From positions 1 to 64,000 of the forward strand of contig JAXDHR010000136.1 in assembly GCA_034664425.1 (NCBI GenBank): a stretch of 64,000 bases of DNA, written 5' to 3'. The notes beneath the pieces are model-generated. The model was not told the DNA's origin and did not search any database. It saw nothing but the letters and a program-made list of their open reading frames with translations. Positions 8,799-16,718 of the stretch are shown here, piece by piece; position 1 is the stretch's first letter, and each line of letters opens with the position of its first letter. The stretch comes from DATBDM01 sp034664425 (GTDB taxonomy: Bacteria > Actinomycetota > Thermoleophilia > Solirubrobacterales > Solirubrobacteraceae). The position numbers were made by a program, and so were the translations under genes.

Positions 8799-9449
8799 TC
8801 AGGGCAGGAGGGCGGCGATCATCGCCTGGGAGACGAACGTGCCGTAGCGCTCGAGTGGCCACGCACGCGACAGGACGAGCAGCTCGTAGAGCTCGGGCGA
8901 GCTGTAGGTCCACATGACCTCGGCGGCGAGCTCGACGCTGACGCCTTCGCGCAGGTGCCCGGAAGCCCCCAGCCTGCGGGCGTTGTCGGTCATTCGCGCG
9001 AGCCGCTGAGCGTTCATCTGCGCCTGCAGTGAAGCCATCTCGGGATCGGCCGTGGCCGCGGCGCGCACCAGCAGGAGGATCGGCGCGACCCGAGGAGCGA
9101 CCTCGGTGGTGAGCGCGCCCCATCCGCGGATGATCGCCCGGGCATCGTCCGCGGATGCATGGAGCGCATCGGAACGGGCCTCGGCCGGTTCAGGCCCCTC
9201 CCCGGCCAGCGCCTGCTCGCAGATTTCGCGGACCAGACCCGGCTTGCCGCCGAACCCCTTGTAGATCGTGTCCACCGACACGCCGGCGCCGGAGGCGATC
9301 GCGGCGATCGTGGTCGGTGCAAAGCCGTCCCGCAGGAACAGCGCGCGCGCCGTATCGAGGATCGCCTGGCGGGTCTGGCGCGCCTGCTCGCGGCGACGGG
9401 CCGACTCGTAGCGGCGCTTCCGGTTGACAGTGGAAGGTTTTGGGTCCAT
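8799..9449 (-). CDS. TetR family transcriptional regulator
   Basis: Repressor of 216 residues starting MDPKPSTVNRKRRYESARRR. The N-terminal helix-turn-helix is ILDTARALFLRDGFAPTTIA then GVSVDTIYKGFGGKPGLVRE, a clear TetR DNA-binding domain; the C-terminal ligand domain is unassigned. It is transcribed divergently from the SnoaL-like/NmrA-like pair, and a perfect 14-bp palindrome lies between them at 9464-9477, so it probably represses both itself and that pair. Confidence 0.9.
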   Translation of the reverse strand: MDPKPSTVNRKRRYESARRREQARQTRQAILDTARALFLRDGFAPTTIAAIASGAGVSVDTIYKGFGGKPGLVREICEQALAGEGPEPAEARSDALHASADDARAIIRGWGALTTEVAPRVAPILLLVRAAATADPEMASLQAQMNAQRLARMTDNARRLGASGHLREGVSVELAAEVMWTYSSPELYELLVLSRAWPLERYGTFVSQAMIAALLP

Positions 9450-9463
9450 AGTCCTAGATCGGT

Positions 9464-9477
9464 TCCAGTATACTGGA
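9464..9477. promoter_or_regulatory. Perfect 14-bp palindrome, candidate TetR operator
   Basis: TCCAGTATACTGGA is its own reverse complement and sits in the 48-bp gap between the divergent TetR and SnoaL-like genes, 14 bp from the first and 20 bp from the second start. The centre contains TATACT on both strands, so the site may overlap the -10 boxes of two divergent promoters. Binding is inferred, not shown. Confidence 0.6.
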
Positions 9478-9497
9478 GCGAACGGACGGAGACACGG

Positions 9498-9932
9498 ATG
9501 AACGAGCCGCACGAAGGACAGCCGGCCGCGTGGGTCGAGCACCTCCGGCGTGTGACCAACGAGCACGATCTGGACGCGGTCGTCGCCTGCTTCGCCTCCG
9601 ACTACCGCAACGAGACGCCGGCACACCCCGAGCGCAGCTTCACGGGCTCCGAGCAGGTGCGCCGGAACTGGACCCAGATCTTCGCCGCGATCCCGGACCT
9701 CAAGAGCGAGGTGCTGCGGTGCGCGGTTGCGGGTGACACGGTCTGGAGCGAGTGGGAACATCGCGGGACGCGAGCCGACGGTACGGCCCACCTGATGCGC
9801 GGCGTGGTGATCTTCGGTGTGGCCGACGGCCTCGCCACATGGGCGCGCTTCTACCTGGAGCCGGTCGAGGCCCGTGCCGGCGACGTCGATCAGGCGGTGC
9901 GCCGGCAGGTCGCGACCGGCGGCCCATCATGA
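9498..9932 (+). CDS. SnoaL-like/NTF2-fold protein
   Basis: Protein of 144 residues in the SnoaL-like polyketide cyclase/ester cyclase group of the NTF2 fold. The ATG gives MNEPHEGQPAAWVEHLRRVT; family-like features are DLDAVVACFASDYRNETPAHPERSFTG split over residues 23-50 and the Trp/Glu-rich strand DTVWSEWEHRGTRADG. It overlaps the downstream NmrA-like gene by ATGA, so the two are coupled and likely controlled by the divergent TetR. Whether it is an enzyme or a ligand-binding protein is open. Confidence 0.8.
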   Translation: MNEPHEGQPAAWVEHLRRVTNEHDLDAVVACFASDYRNETPAHPERSFTGSEQVRRNWTQIFAAIPDLKSEVLRCAVAGDTVWSEWEHRGTRADGTAHLMRGVVIFGVADGLATWARFYLEPVEARAGDVDQAVRRQVATGGPS

Positions 9933-10840
9933 TCCTGATCGCCGGCGGAACGGGCCGGCTCGGCACGCTGATCGTGCGCCGCCTCGTCGACCGCGGGCTC
10001 GAGGTGCGCGTCCTGACCCGCGACCCGGCTCGCGCCCGGCACCTGGCCGGCGATCGCGTGACGGTGGTCCAGGGCGACGTGCGCGACGGCCACAGCCTCG
10101 GGGCGGCGGCCGCCGGAACCGCGGTGACGGTGTCCGCGGTCCACGGGCTCGTCGGACCGCGCGACAACTCGCCCGCGACCGTCGACCGCGACGGAAACGC
10201 CAACCTCGTCGACGCCGCCAGCGCAGCCGGCTCGGACTTCGTGCTGCTCTCGACCGTCGGAGCGAGCGCCGAGCACCCGATGGAGCTGTTCCGGATGAAG
10301 CATGCCGCCGAGCAGCACGTGATCGCGAGCGGCATCCCGAGCACGATCGTCCGAGCGACGGCGTTCCTCGAGCTGTGGCTCGAGCTGCTCGAGAAGACCG
10401 CAGGGCGTGGGGGGCGCCCGCTCGTCTTCGGCCGCGGGGCGAATCCGATCAACTTCGTCTCGGTGGCGGACGTCGCTGCGCTCGTCGAGATCGCCGTCGT
10501 CGATGCGAGCACACGCGGCCGCATCCTCGAGATCGGCGGCCCCGCCGACCTGACGCTCGACCAGCTCGCGCGCGCCCTGCAGGCGTCCGCCGGACGCGAC
10601 GGCCCCCCGCGCCACCTGCCGCCGGTGATGCTCCGGCTGATGGCCGACAGCGCCGGACGGATCAACCCGCAACTCGGCCGGCAGGCGCGCGCCGCCCTCG
10701 CCATGGATCGCACCGACCTCACCTTCGATGCCGCGCCCGCCCGTCGCGACTACCCCGACCTTCCCTGCCGCGGCATCGCCGACGTCCTCGCCGCGAGCAC
10801 CGGAGGTGATCCGCAAGGCGCCGAGCTGGGTAGCCCGTGA
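9929..10840 (+). CDS. NmrA-like NAD(P)-binding oxidoreductase/regulator
   Basis: Rossmann-fold atypical SDR of 303 residues. The nucleotide motif GGTGRLGTLIVRRLVDRG opens the protein, followed by VLTRDPARARHLAGDRV and a variable central region without a clear catalytic YxxxK; FLELWLELLEKTAGRGG and INFVSVADVA match NmrA/quinone-oxidoreductase-2-like proteins. It is translationally coupled to the SnoaL-like gene. Probably a quinone or NADPH-linked reductase or redox sensor; substrate unknown. Confidence 0.83.
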   Translation: MILIAGGTGRLGTLIVRRLVDRGLEVRVLTRDPARARHLAGDRVTVVQGDVRDGHSLGAAAAGTAVTVSAVHGLVGPRDNSPATVDRDGNANLVDAASAAGSDFVLLSTVGASAEHPMELFRMKHAAEQHVIASGIPSTIVRATAFLELWLELLEKTAGRGGRPLVFGRGANPINFVSVADVAALVEIAVVDASTRGRILEIGGPADLTLDQLARALQASAGRDGPPRHLPPVMLRLMADSAGRINPQLGRQARAALAMDRTDLTFDAAPARRDYPDLPCRGIADVLAASTGGDPQGAELGSP

Positions 10841-10867
10841 ACAGACATCCGACCGAAGGAGTCGCAG

Positions 10868-11299
10868 ATGGCTGGCAAGAAGGCGCGAGACATCATGAGC
10901 ACCGACTGCACGTGCATCGGTGAGAAGGAGTCAGTGCTCGACGCATCCAAGCGGCTCGCCGAGTTGGACGTCGGCGCGCTGCCGATCTGCGGCGAGGACG
11001 ATCGGCTCAAGGGGATGCTCACCGATCGCGACATCGTCGTGAAGGTCCTGGCCCAGGGCAAGGATCCCTCGTCGACCCAGGCGGGCCAGCTCGGTCAGGG
11101 GGACGCGAAGACCGTGACCATCGGCGCCGACGATCCGATCGACGAGGCGCTGCGGACGATGATCGATCACAAGGTGCGCCGGCTGCCCGTCATCGACGGC
11201 CACGACCTGGTCGGGATCATCAGCCAGGCCGACATCGCGCGCAACCTCGACGACGGCAAGACCGGCGACCTCGTCGAGGCGATCTCGGCAGCGCCCTGA
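10868..11299 (+). CDS. Tandem CBS-domain protein
   Basis: Protein of 143 residues composed of two CBS motifs (about residues 7-62 and 75-132), which together bind adenine nucleotides. Signature segments are LAELDVGALPICGEDDRLKG and HKVRRLPVIDGHDLVGIISQ. No fused domain is present, so it resembles stand-alone actinobacterial CBS regulators linked to energy or stress sensing. A GAAGGAG ribosome site lies 6 bp before the ATG. Target protein unknown. Confidence 0.92.
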   Translation: MAGKKARDIMSTDCTCIGEKESVLDASKRLAELDVGALPICGEDDRLKGMLTDRDIVVKVLAQGKDPSSTQAGQLGQGDAKTVTIGADDPIDEALRTMIDHKVRRLPVIDGHDLVGIISQADIARNLDDGKTGDLVEAISAAP

Positions 11300-11316
11300 G
11301 CCGGCGCGGCTCAGGG
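11294..11316. terminator. Bidirectional hairpin between convergent genes
   Basis: CCCTGAGCC (11294-11302), five-base loop, GGCTCAGGG (11308-11316): a perfect 9-bp stem that can close further. It contains the stop codons of both convergent genes (CBS protein and anti-sigma kinase). No T-tract follows, as is common in GC-rich genomes, so terminator function is inferred from position and stability. Confidence 0.6.
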
Positions 11317-11718
11317 AGTCAACGCGAAACGAAGATGGAGCTCGGTGCCGTGGCCCGCGGGTGAGGGCCGGAACTCCATGCGCTCGGCGAGCTCGGCCAT
11401 CAACGGGAGGCCGAGGCCGAGCCCCGGGCTGTCGGGCCGAGGCGACATGCCCGATCCCTCGTCGCTGACCGTGACCTCGAGCCGCTGAGCGTCGCCCTCG
11501 GCGCGGATCAACATCTCGCCTTGCTCGCGCGCTTCTCGATAGGCGTGCAGGACGACGTTCGAGCACCCCTCGGTCACGGCGAGGGCGATGCTCGCGCGAC
11601 GCTGCTGGTCGGCGCCGAGACGGGTCGCGAGCTCGACGATCGCGTGCCGGACCATCGGCACTGCCTGCGCAGTGGCCGGATACCGTCGCTCCAGCGTGCC
11701 ATCGCGGTGGTGGTCCAT
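11311..11718 (-). CDS. Anti-sigma factor serine kinase-like ATPase (RsbW/HATPase_c_2)
   Basis: GHKL-fold ATP-binding protein of 135 residues, the size of RsbW-type anti-sigma kinases. The N box region is IALAVTEGCSNVVLHAYREA, and the G boxes are VSDEGSGMSP and GLGLGLPLMAELAERMEF. Such proteins bind a sigma factor or an anti-anti-sigma partner in response to stress. No sigma B or antagonist gene is adjacent, so the partner is elsewhere in the genome. Confidence 0.85.
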   Translation of the reverse strand: MDHHRDGTLERRYPATAQAVPMVRHAIVELATRLGADQQRRASIALAVTEGCSNVVLHAYREAREQGEMLIRAEGDAQRLEVTVSDEGSGMSPRPDSPGLGLGLPLMAELAERMEFRPSPAGHGTELHLRFALTP

Positions 11719-11739
11719 CGGCGTGGCCTGAGTCCATCA

Positions 11740-12260
11740 GACGTCTGCCTTCGCGTCGGTGGAGCTACCCACACCGCTGAGCCGCGGGCAGCCGCCCGCC
11801 GGGTCGCCGCGCCCGTTACGCGAGCGGATCCTCGACGCGCTCGAACGCACTCCGGGCATCCCGGGTCGCTTCGAGCCGATCGACGCAGGGCAGGACTTCG
11901 ACGTGATCATCGACCTCCATCGCGCGACCGTCGTGCGCCGGTCCTCCGGCGACAGCAGGGTGAGCAGGGAGTCGGTGACGATGACGTCGAAGCGCGTCGC
12001 CGTCTCCCGGCGGGCGGCATCGCCGACGGCCGATCGGACGCTCTCCTGGAAGAACCGGCCGTGGCGCTGGGGGCCGTCGAGCACGCCGCGTGATAGGGAG
12101 CGCAGCTCGGCAGGCCGCCAACCGGGCCACCTGGAGCTCTCCGAGGTGGAGATCACCGCGGGACCTCGAGCGAGCGGTGTGGCGATGAAGCAGGACGCGG
12201 GCCGCCGCTCGCGCGCGGCACACGCTCCTTGAGTCATGGCTCGCGAAGCCATCGGGTCGC
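11740..12260 (-). pseudogene. Possible decayed class I SAM methyltransferase; otherwise non-coding gap 11719-12464
   Basis: The 746-bp gap before the methyltransferase gene holds no convincing intact gene. On the minus strand one frame reads GRFFQESVRSAVGDAAR then TRFDVIVTDSLLTLLSPEDR, which resembles motifs post-I and II of class I SAM-dependent methyltransferases, but the flanking parts are in other frames or lost. I read it as a frameshifted remnant; chance resemblance in GC-rich DNA cannot be excluded. From 12260 to 12464 I see nothing I can name. Confidence 0.25.
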
Positions 12261-12464
12261 CGAGCCGCCGCCGTCACGGCGCACGTCCGTCTCCTTCGAC
12301 CAACAAACGGAGTGGTGTATCGCACGACTCAGGATCGCTCACCGAGACGCGCGAGTACCCGACGAGCCGAAAGCTGCGCTTACGGCATCGGTGCGAACGC
12401 TGCTGGCGCGGGGCACCGCGAGTCGCGAGGCTCCTGCCCTCGGTGACTACGGGAAGGGAAGAGC

Positions 12465-13490
12465 ATGAGCGACCGCTTGAGCGAGCGTCTCGATCAGGGA
12501 CCGGTGCTGTGCGCTGAGGGCTATCTGTTCGAGCTCGAGCGCCGCGGCTACCTGCAGGCGGGTGCCTACGTGCCCGAGGTGGTGCTCGAGCATCCCGAGC
12601 TGGTCACGAGCCTGCACCGCGAGTTCGTGCACGCCGGCTCGGACGTCGTCGAGGCGTTCACCTACTACGCGCACCGCGAGAAGCTGCGCCTGATCGGCCG
12701 CGAGGACGAGCTCGAGCCGATCAACCGCGCGGCGCTGGAGATCGCCGCCTCGGTGGCGCGCGACACCGGCGCACTGCTCGCGGGCGACATCTGCAACACG
12801 AACGTGTACCTCGACGACCAGCGTTCGCGGGCCGCCGTGCGGGCCATGTTCGACGAGCAGATCGGCTGGGCGGCGGAGGCGGGCGTCGACTTCGTCATCG
12901 CCGAGACCTTCCAGTTCGGCGGTGAGGCGCTGCTGGCAGTGGAGGCGGTCCGCGCCGCCGGCCTGCCCGCCGTCGCCACGCTGGCGATCCACCAGGACGC
13001 CGCCACGCGCGAGGGATGGTCGCCTGCGGAGGCGTGCCGGCGGCTCGCCGATGCCGGCGCGAGCGTCGTCGGGCTCAACTGCATCCGCGGCCCGGAGACC
13101 ATGCTGCCGTTGTTGCGCGACATCCTCGATGCCGTCGATGTCCCCGTGGCGGCGCTTCCCGTCCCCTACCGCACCCATTCCGCAGCGCCGACCTTCCAGT
13201 CGCTCGAGGATCCCGCCGGGCTTGGCGAGCGCCCGTTCCCCGTCGGGCTGGATCCGTTCACGTGCACGCGCCACGACGTCGCAGGTTTCGCGGCGCAGGC
13301 GCTCGAGCTGGGCGTGCGCTACCTCGGGCTGTGCTGCGGCGCCGCACCGCATCACGTGCGCGCGATGGCGGAGGCGATGGGCCGCCGGCCGCCGGCGAGC
13401 CGCTACTCGGCCGACATGTCCAAGCACGCGTACCTCGGATCGGATCCCAGCCTTGCGGAGGAGAACCTCGCCTTCGCTCGGCGGCTCTAG
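12465..13490 (+). CDS. Betaine-homocysteine S-methyltransferase-like (homocysteine S-methyltransferase domain)
   Basis: Zinc-dependent methyltransferase of 341 residues, transferring a methyl group to homocysteine (betaine is the likely donor). The (beta/alpha)8 domain has a zinc-binding cysteine in SVVGLNCIRGPE and the C-terminal Cys pair in YLGLCCGAAPHHVRAM. The start MSDRLSERLDQGPVLCAEGY is preceded by AAGGGAAG. One base separates it from the sarcosine oxidase gene, which would act further along betaine demethylation (sarcosine to glycine). The dimethylglycine step is not encoded here. Confidence 0.85.
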   Translation: MSDRLSERLDQGPVLCAEGYLFELERRGYLQAGAYVPEVVLEHPELVTSLHREFVHAGSDVVEAFTYYAHREKLRLIGREDELEPINRAALEIAASVARDTGALLAGDICNTNVYLDDQRSRAAVRAMFDEQIGWAAEAGVDFVIAETFQFGGEALLAVEAVRAAGLPAVATLAIHQDAATREGWSPAEACRRLADAGASVVGLNCIRGPETMLPLLRDILDAVDVPVAALPVPYRTHSAAPTFQSLEDPAGLGERPFPVGLDPFTCTRHDVAGFAAQALELGVRYLGLCCGAAPHHVRAMAEAMGRRPPASRYSADMSKHAYLGSDPSLAEENLAFARRL

Positions 13491-13491
13491 C

Positions 13492-14688
13492 GTGCGCTCA
13501 GCGCGCTACGTCGTGGTCGGCGCCGGCGGGATCGGCAGCGCTGCCACCTACTGGCTCAGCCGCGTCGCCGGCGCCGACGTGCTGTGCCTGGAGCAGTGGC
13601 AGCTGGGGCACGCCCGGGGCGCGTCGGAGGACCACTCGCGCATCATCCGGCTCGGCTACCACGCGTCACGCTACACGGCGCTGACGCGGGCCGCCTACGC
13701 CGCCTGGCGCGAGGTCGAGGCCGAGTCGGGCGTTCCGCTGGTCACGACGACGGGCGCGCTCAACATCGGTCGCCCGGGCACCGAGGGCGGGGCGATCCTC
13801 GATGCCTACGTCGAGGCGATGACCGAGTACGACATCGCGCACGAGCGGCTCGACGGAGCCGAGCTGACGGCGCGCTGGCCGCAGTTCCGGCTGCCGCCGG
13901 ATCATGAGGGGCTGTTCCAGCCCGACGGCGGCATCCTCGACATCCGCAAGGCGGGAGCCGTCCATCGCGCTCTGGCCCGCGCGCGCGGCGCGACCGTCCT
14001 CGCCGACGCGGAGGTTACGCGCATCCGTCCCGTTTCCGACGGCGTGGAGCTCGACACGGGGGCGGGTCCCGTCCATGCCGAGCACGTCGTCATCTGCGCC
14101 GGCGCGTGGACGCGGCCGCTGCTCGCGTCACTCGGGCACGACTGGCCGATCCGGCTCACGCAGGAGCAGGTCACCTACTTCGCGACACCGAACCTGCGCG
14201 ACTTCGCACCCGACCGGTTCCCGATCTGGATCTGGCACGGCGATGGCGACGACGAGTACTACGGCTTCCCCGTCCATGGCGAGGTTGCGACCAAGGCGGC
14301 CCAGGATCTGGGCGGCCCCGCGGTGGGGCTCGACGCGCGCTCGTGGGATCCCGACCCCGAGCGGGTCCAGCGGGTCAGGGAGTTCGTCGACGCCGTCCTG
14401 CCGGGCTACGGCGGACCCGAGCTCTACACGCGCTGCTGCCTGTACGACATGCCGCCCGATCGCGACTTCGTCGTCGACCTGCTGCCCGACGAGCCCCGCA
14501 TCGCGGTCTGCATCGGCGCCGGCCACGCCGCCAAGTTTGCGGGCGTGCTCGGGCGGATCCTGTCGGAGCTGACCCTGACCGGCGCGACCGAGCTGCCGGT
14601 CTCCGCATTCCGCGCGGACCGCCCGGCGCTGGTCGATCCAGCCTTCCAGGCCGCCTACCGGCTCGGCGGGGCGACGGTGGCCGGCTGA
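13492..14688 (+). CDS. Monomeric sarcosine oxidase/N-methyl-amino-acid oxidase family
   Basis: FAD-dependent amine oxidase of 398 residues, the length of monomeric sarcosine oxidase. The Rossmann motif VVGAGGIGSAATYWLSRVAG lies at the N-terminus, and LYTRCCLYDMPPDRDFVVD near residue 320 holds the cysteine position used for covalent FAD attachment in MSOX. It likely demethylates sarcosine or a related N-methyl amino acid giving formaldehyde and H2O2. The GTG start follows the previous stop by one base. Its 3' end overlaps the convergent LysR gene by 34 bp. Confidence 0.88.
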   Translation: MRSARYVVVGAGGIGSAATYWLSRVAGADVLCLEQWQLGHARGASEDHSRIIRLGYHASRYTALTRAAYAAWREVEAESGVPLVTTTGALNIGRPGTEGGAILDAYVEAMTEYDIAHERLDGAELTARWPQFRLPPDHEGLFQPDGGILDIRKAGAVHRALARARGATVLADAEVTRIRPVSDGVELDTGAGPVHAEHVVICAGAWTRPLLASLGHDWPIRLTQEQVTYFATPNLRDFAPDRFPIWIWHGDGDDEYYGFPVHGEVATKAAQDLGGPAVGLDARSWDPDPERVQRVREFVDAVLPGYGGPELYTRCCLYDMPPDRDFVVDLLPDEPRIAVCIGAGHAAKFAGVLGRILSELTLTGATELPVSAFRADRPALVDPAFQAAYRLGGATVAG

Positions 14689-15602
14689 GCCGCGGCCGGC
14701 GCAGCGCTGCGCGTGCGCGGGCGCACCTCGCGCAGGACGGCGAGCATCGCCTGCGCGGCGGCCGAGCGGTACGCTGGCGCGCGCGTCGCCACCTGCACGT
14801 GGCGTCGCGGACCGTCTGGTCCGAGCGCGTGCAGGACGACGCCCTCGTGCGGGGGGCACAGGGCCAGGTCGGGCAGCAGCGCAACGCCCGCGCCGACGCC
14901 CACGAGCTCCTGGATCACGGTGTAGTCGTCGCTCTCCAGGCCCACGCGGGGCACGAACCCGGCCGTTTCGCAGGCGCGCGAGAGCACCTTGCCGCCGGAG
15001 CTGCGGGCGGGCACGTCGATCCACGTCTCGTCACGGAGCTTCTCGAGCCGGATCTCGACCGCGGACGCGTACGGGTGGCCGCGATGCACGGCCAGGCGGA
15101 CGGGGTCGTCGAAGAGCGGGATGATCTCGACACCCTCGGGCGCCGGCGGCTCGATGTCCACGACCAGGGCGAGATCGAGGCTGCCGTCCCACAGCCGGCG
15201 GAGGCTCTCCGCCGGGCTCGCCTGGTCCACCCGAATGCGGACCGCCGGATGCTGGAGGCGGAAGCGGTCGATCGCCTGGGGCAGGACATTGGCGGCGGCC
15301 GTCGCGAACGATCCGATCCGCAGCTGCCCCCGGCGCACCGCGGCGAGCTCGCGCAGCGCGGTCTCGGCGGCGTCGAGCTCGGCGAGCACCGCCTCCGCGT
15401 GCCCGAGCAGGACGCGCCCGGCCTCAGTGGGCACAACCCCGCGTGCCCGCCGCTCGAGCAGCGTCGTGCCCGCCTCGCGCTCGAGCGCGGCGATCTGCTG
15501 CGAGACGGCGGACGGCGTGTAGGACAGCGCGTCCGCGGCCGCCGCCAGCGAACCGCAGCGCGCGGCCTCGCTCAGGACTCGCAGGCGGCGGACGTCGAGC
15601 AT
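14655..15602 (-). CDS. LysR family transcriptional regulator
   Basis: Regulator of 315 residues from the ATG at 15602 (MLDVRRLRVLSEAARCGSLA). The winged HTH contains AADALSYTPSAVSQQIAALE; a periplasmic-binding-like effector domain follows from about residue 90 (GQLRIGSFATAAANVLPQAI). It is convergent with, and overlaps, the sarcosine oxidase gene, so a direct role at that promoter is not evident from position. Target unknown. Confidence 0.92.
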   Translation of the reverse strand: MLDVRRLRVLSEAARCGSLAAAADALSYTPSAVSQQIAALEREAGTTLLERRARGVVPTEAGRVLLGHAEAVLAELDAAETALRELAAVRRGQLRIGSFATAAANVLPQAIDRFRLQHPAVRIRVDQASPAESLRRLWDGSLDLALVVDIEPPAPEGVEIIPLFDDPVRLAVHRGHPYASAVEIRLEKLRDETWIDVPARSSGGKVLSRACETAGFVPRVGLESDDYTVIQELVGVGAGVALLPDLALCPPHEGVVLHALGPDGPRRHVQVATRAPAYRSAAAQAMLAVLREVRPRTRSAAPAAAQPATVAPPSR

Positions 15603-15648
15603 TCGGCGCACATCGTCCCGCCTGCCCGGCGGTCACGCAAGACCGGCG

Positions 15649-15894
15649 CTACGTGCGGTCCTCGTGGTGCTCTGCGACGAGGGCGGCGAGGCTGTCGTGC
15701 TCTTCCCGGCAGGTGGAGCAGCCCTCCAGGTGCGCTCGCATCCCGGGAACCGCGGCGTCGGCGTCGCGCCCGGCGGCCGCGACATCGACGTAGCGGTCGA
15801 GTTGCTCGAAGCACTCCTCGCAGCCGAGCTCGGGCCCGGCCGGCCCGAGGAGACGGGCGAGCAGGTCGGTGGCCGAGGAATCGCGGCTAGTCAT
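15649..15894 (-). CDS. Small zinc-finger anti-sigma factor-like protein
   Basis: Protein of 81 residues with cysteines ELGCEECFEQLDRYVDV near residue 25 and HLEGCSTCREEHDSL near 60, the HxxxCxxC pattern of ZAS anti-sigma factors. It lacks the membrane part, so it resembles soluble RsrA-like proteins. The ATG overlaps the stop of the upstream ECF sigma gene (ATGA), giving the usual sigma/anti-sigma coupling. It likely holds that sigma factor inactive, possibly in a redox-dependent way. Confidence 0.85.
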   Translation of the reverse strand: MTSRDSSATDLLARLLGPAGPELGCEECFEQLDRYVDVAAAGRDADAAVPGMRAHLEGCSTCREEHDSLAALVAEHHEDRT

Positions 15895-16541
15895 GGGTTC
15901 CTCCCTCCTGTGCGAGGCGTGGGTTCGAGTCCGGCCGCGGCGAGATGGGCGCGGAGCTTCCGGCGTGCGTCGTGCAGCGTCTTGTAGAGCGCCCCTCGCG
16001 TCGTGGCGAGCCGATCGGCCAGCACGTCGAGCGGCACGTCGTCGAGGATCAGCGCCACGAGCACGGCGCGCTGATGGGGCGTGAGCGCCTCCGCGATGCC
16101 GATCCGCACCGTGTCGATGAGCTCGGCGGTCTCGACCTCCGCGCCCGGCGAGACGCGCCGGTCGACCAGCCGCTCCCAGCCGTCTCCGTCGAGCGGAACC
16201 TCGCGGCCCTGCCACGCCCGCCGTCGCATCTTGACCGCCGCCTCCAGGAGCGCGAACTTGTAGGCCCACGTCGTGAAGCGGCTGTCGCCGCGGTAGCTGG
16301 GCAGCTTGCGCATGATCGCCATCAGCGCATCGTCCGCCGCCTCCGTCGCGAGATTGTCCAGCTCGCCGGAACGGCCGCCTCCGCGGCGCGCGAGCTCGAA
16401 GCGCGCCGCACGCTCGAGCAGGCCGTGGAGGCGGGCGATCGCCTCGTCGCGCCGGACGCCGGTGCCGCTGAGGGCCTGCACCCACGCCGCCGACTCGGCG
16501 GCGCCGCCGTGCCGATCGATGGATCGCGGGGCGTGGTCCAT
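15891..16541 (-). CDS. ECF RNA polymerase sigma factor
   Basis: Sigma-70 family factor of 216 residues from MDHAPRSIDRHGGAAESAAW; GGAGGAACCACC directly upstream supports this ATG over in-frame starts up to 16640. Region 2 is visible as LMAIMRKLPSYRGDSRFTTW and region 4 as LTPHQRAVLVALILDDVPLD with LATTRGALYKTLHDARRKLR. It is coupled to the zinc-finger anti-sigma gene. It faces folE across a 177-bp divergent region with an inverted repeat. Confidence 0.9.
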   Translation of the reverse strand: MDHAPRSIDRHGGAAESAAWVQALSGTGVRRDEAIARLHGLLERAARFELARRGGGRSGELDNLATEAADDALMAIMRKLPSYRGDSRFTTWAYKFALLEAAVKMRRRAWQGREVPLDGDGWERLVDRRVSPGAEVETAELIDTVRIGIAEALTPHQRAVLVALILDDVPLDVLADRLATTRGALYKTLHDARRKLRAHLAAAGLEPTPRTGGRNP

Positions 16542-16669
16542 GGTGGTTCCTCCGCGGCCGGAGGCATCGGGCACGCTAACAGCGAGGCGGCGCGGGGCCG
16601 GTAGGGGCGGCTCGGTCATGGTCTGATGGGCGGCGGCCATCGCACCGTTGGCGACGATCGCACGCCCGG

Positions 16670-16690
16670 TCTTACGCGACCTCGGTAAGA
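16670..16690. promoter_or_regulatory. Inverted repeat between ECF sigma operon and folE
   Basis: TCTTAC (16670-16675) and GTAAGA (16685-16690) are perfect inverted arms nine bases apart, 28 bp before folE and 129 bp before the sigma start. Position suits an operator or a transcript end structure of either gene. Six-base arms are short, so chance is possible. Confidence 0.25.
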
Positions 16691-16718
16691 GCTCGGGCTC
16701 CGGCGACGCTCATCTCCC

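Noticed and set aside
9424..9429. TTGACA as -35 box for the SnoaL-like gene
   Set aside because: It is inside the TetR coding region and about 39 bp from TATACT, too far for a sigma-70 spacer.
12260..12464. Possible SAM or glycine riboswitch before the methyltransferase gene
   Set aside because: I looked for the conserved cores and found none; short GC hairpins there are not distinctive.
12229..12468. Small plus-strand open frame just before the betaine methyltransferase
   Set aside because: No ribosome site, no recognisable composition or motif, and it overlaps the next gene start out of frame.
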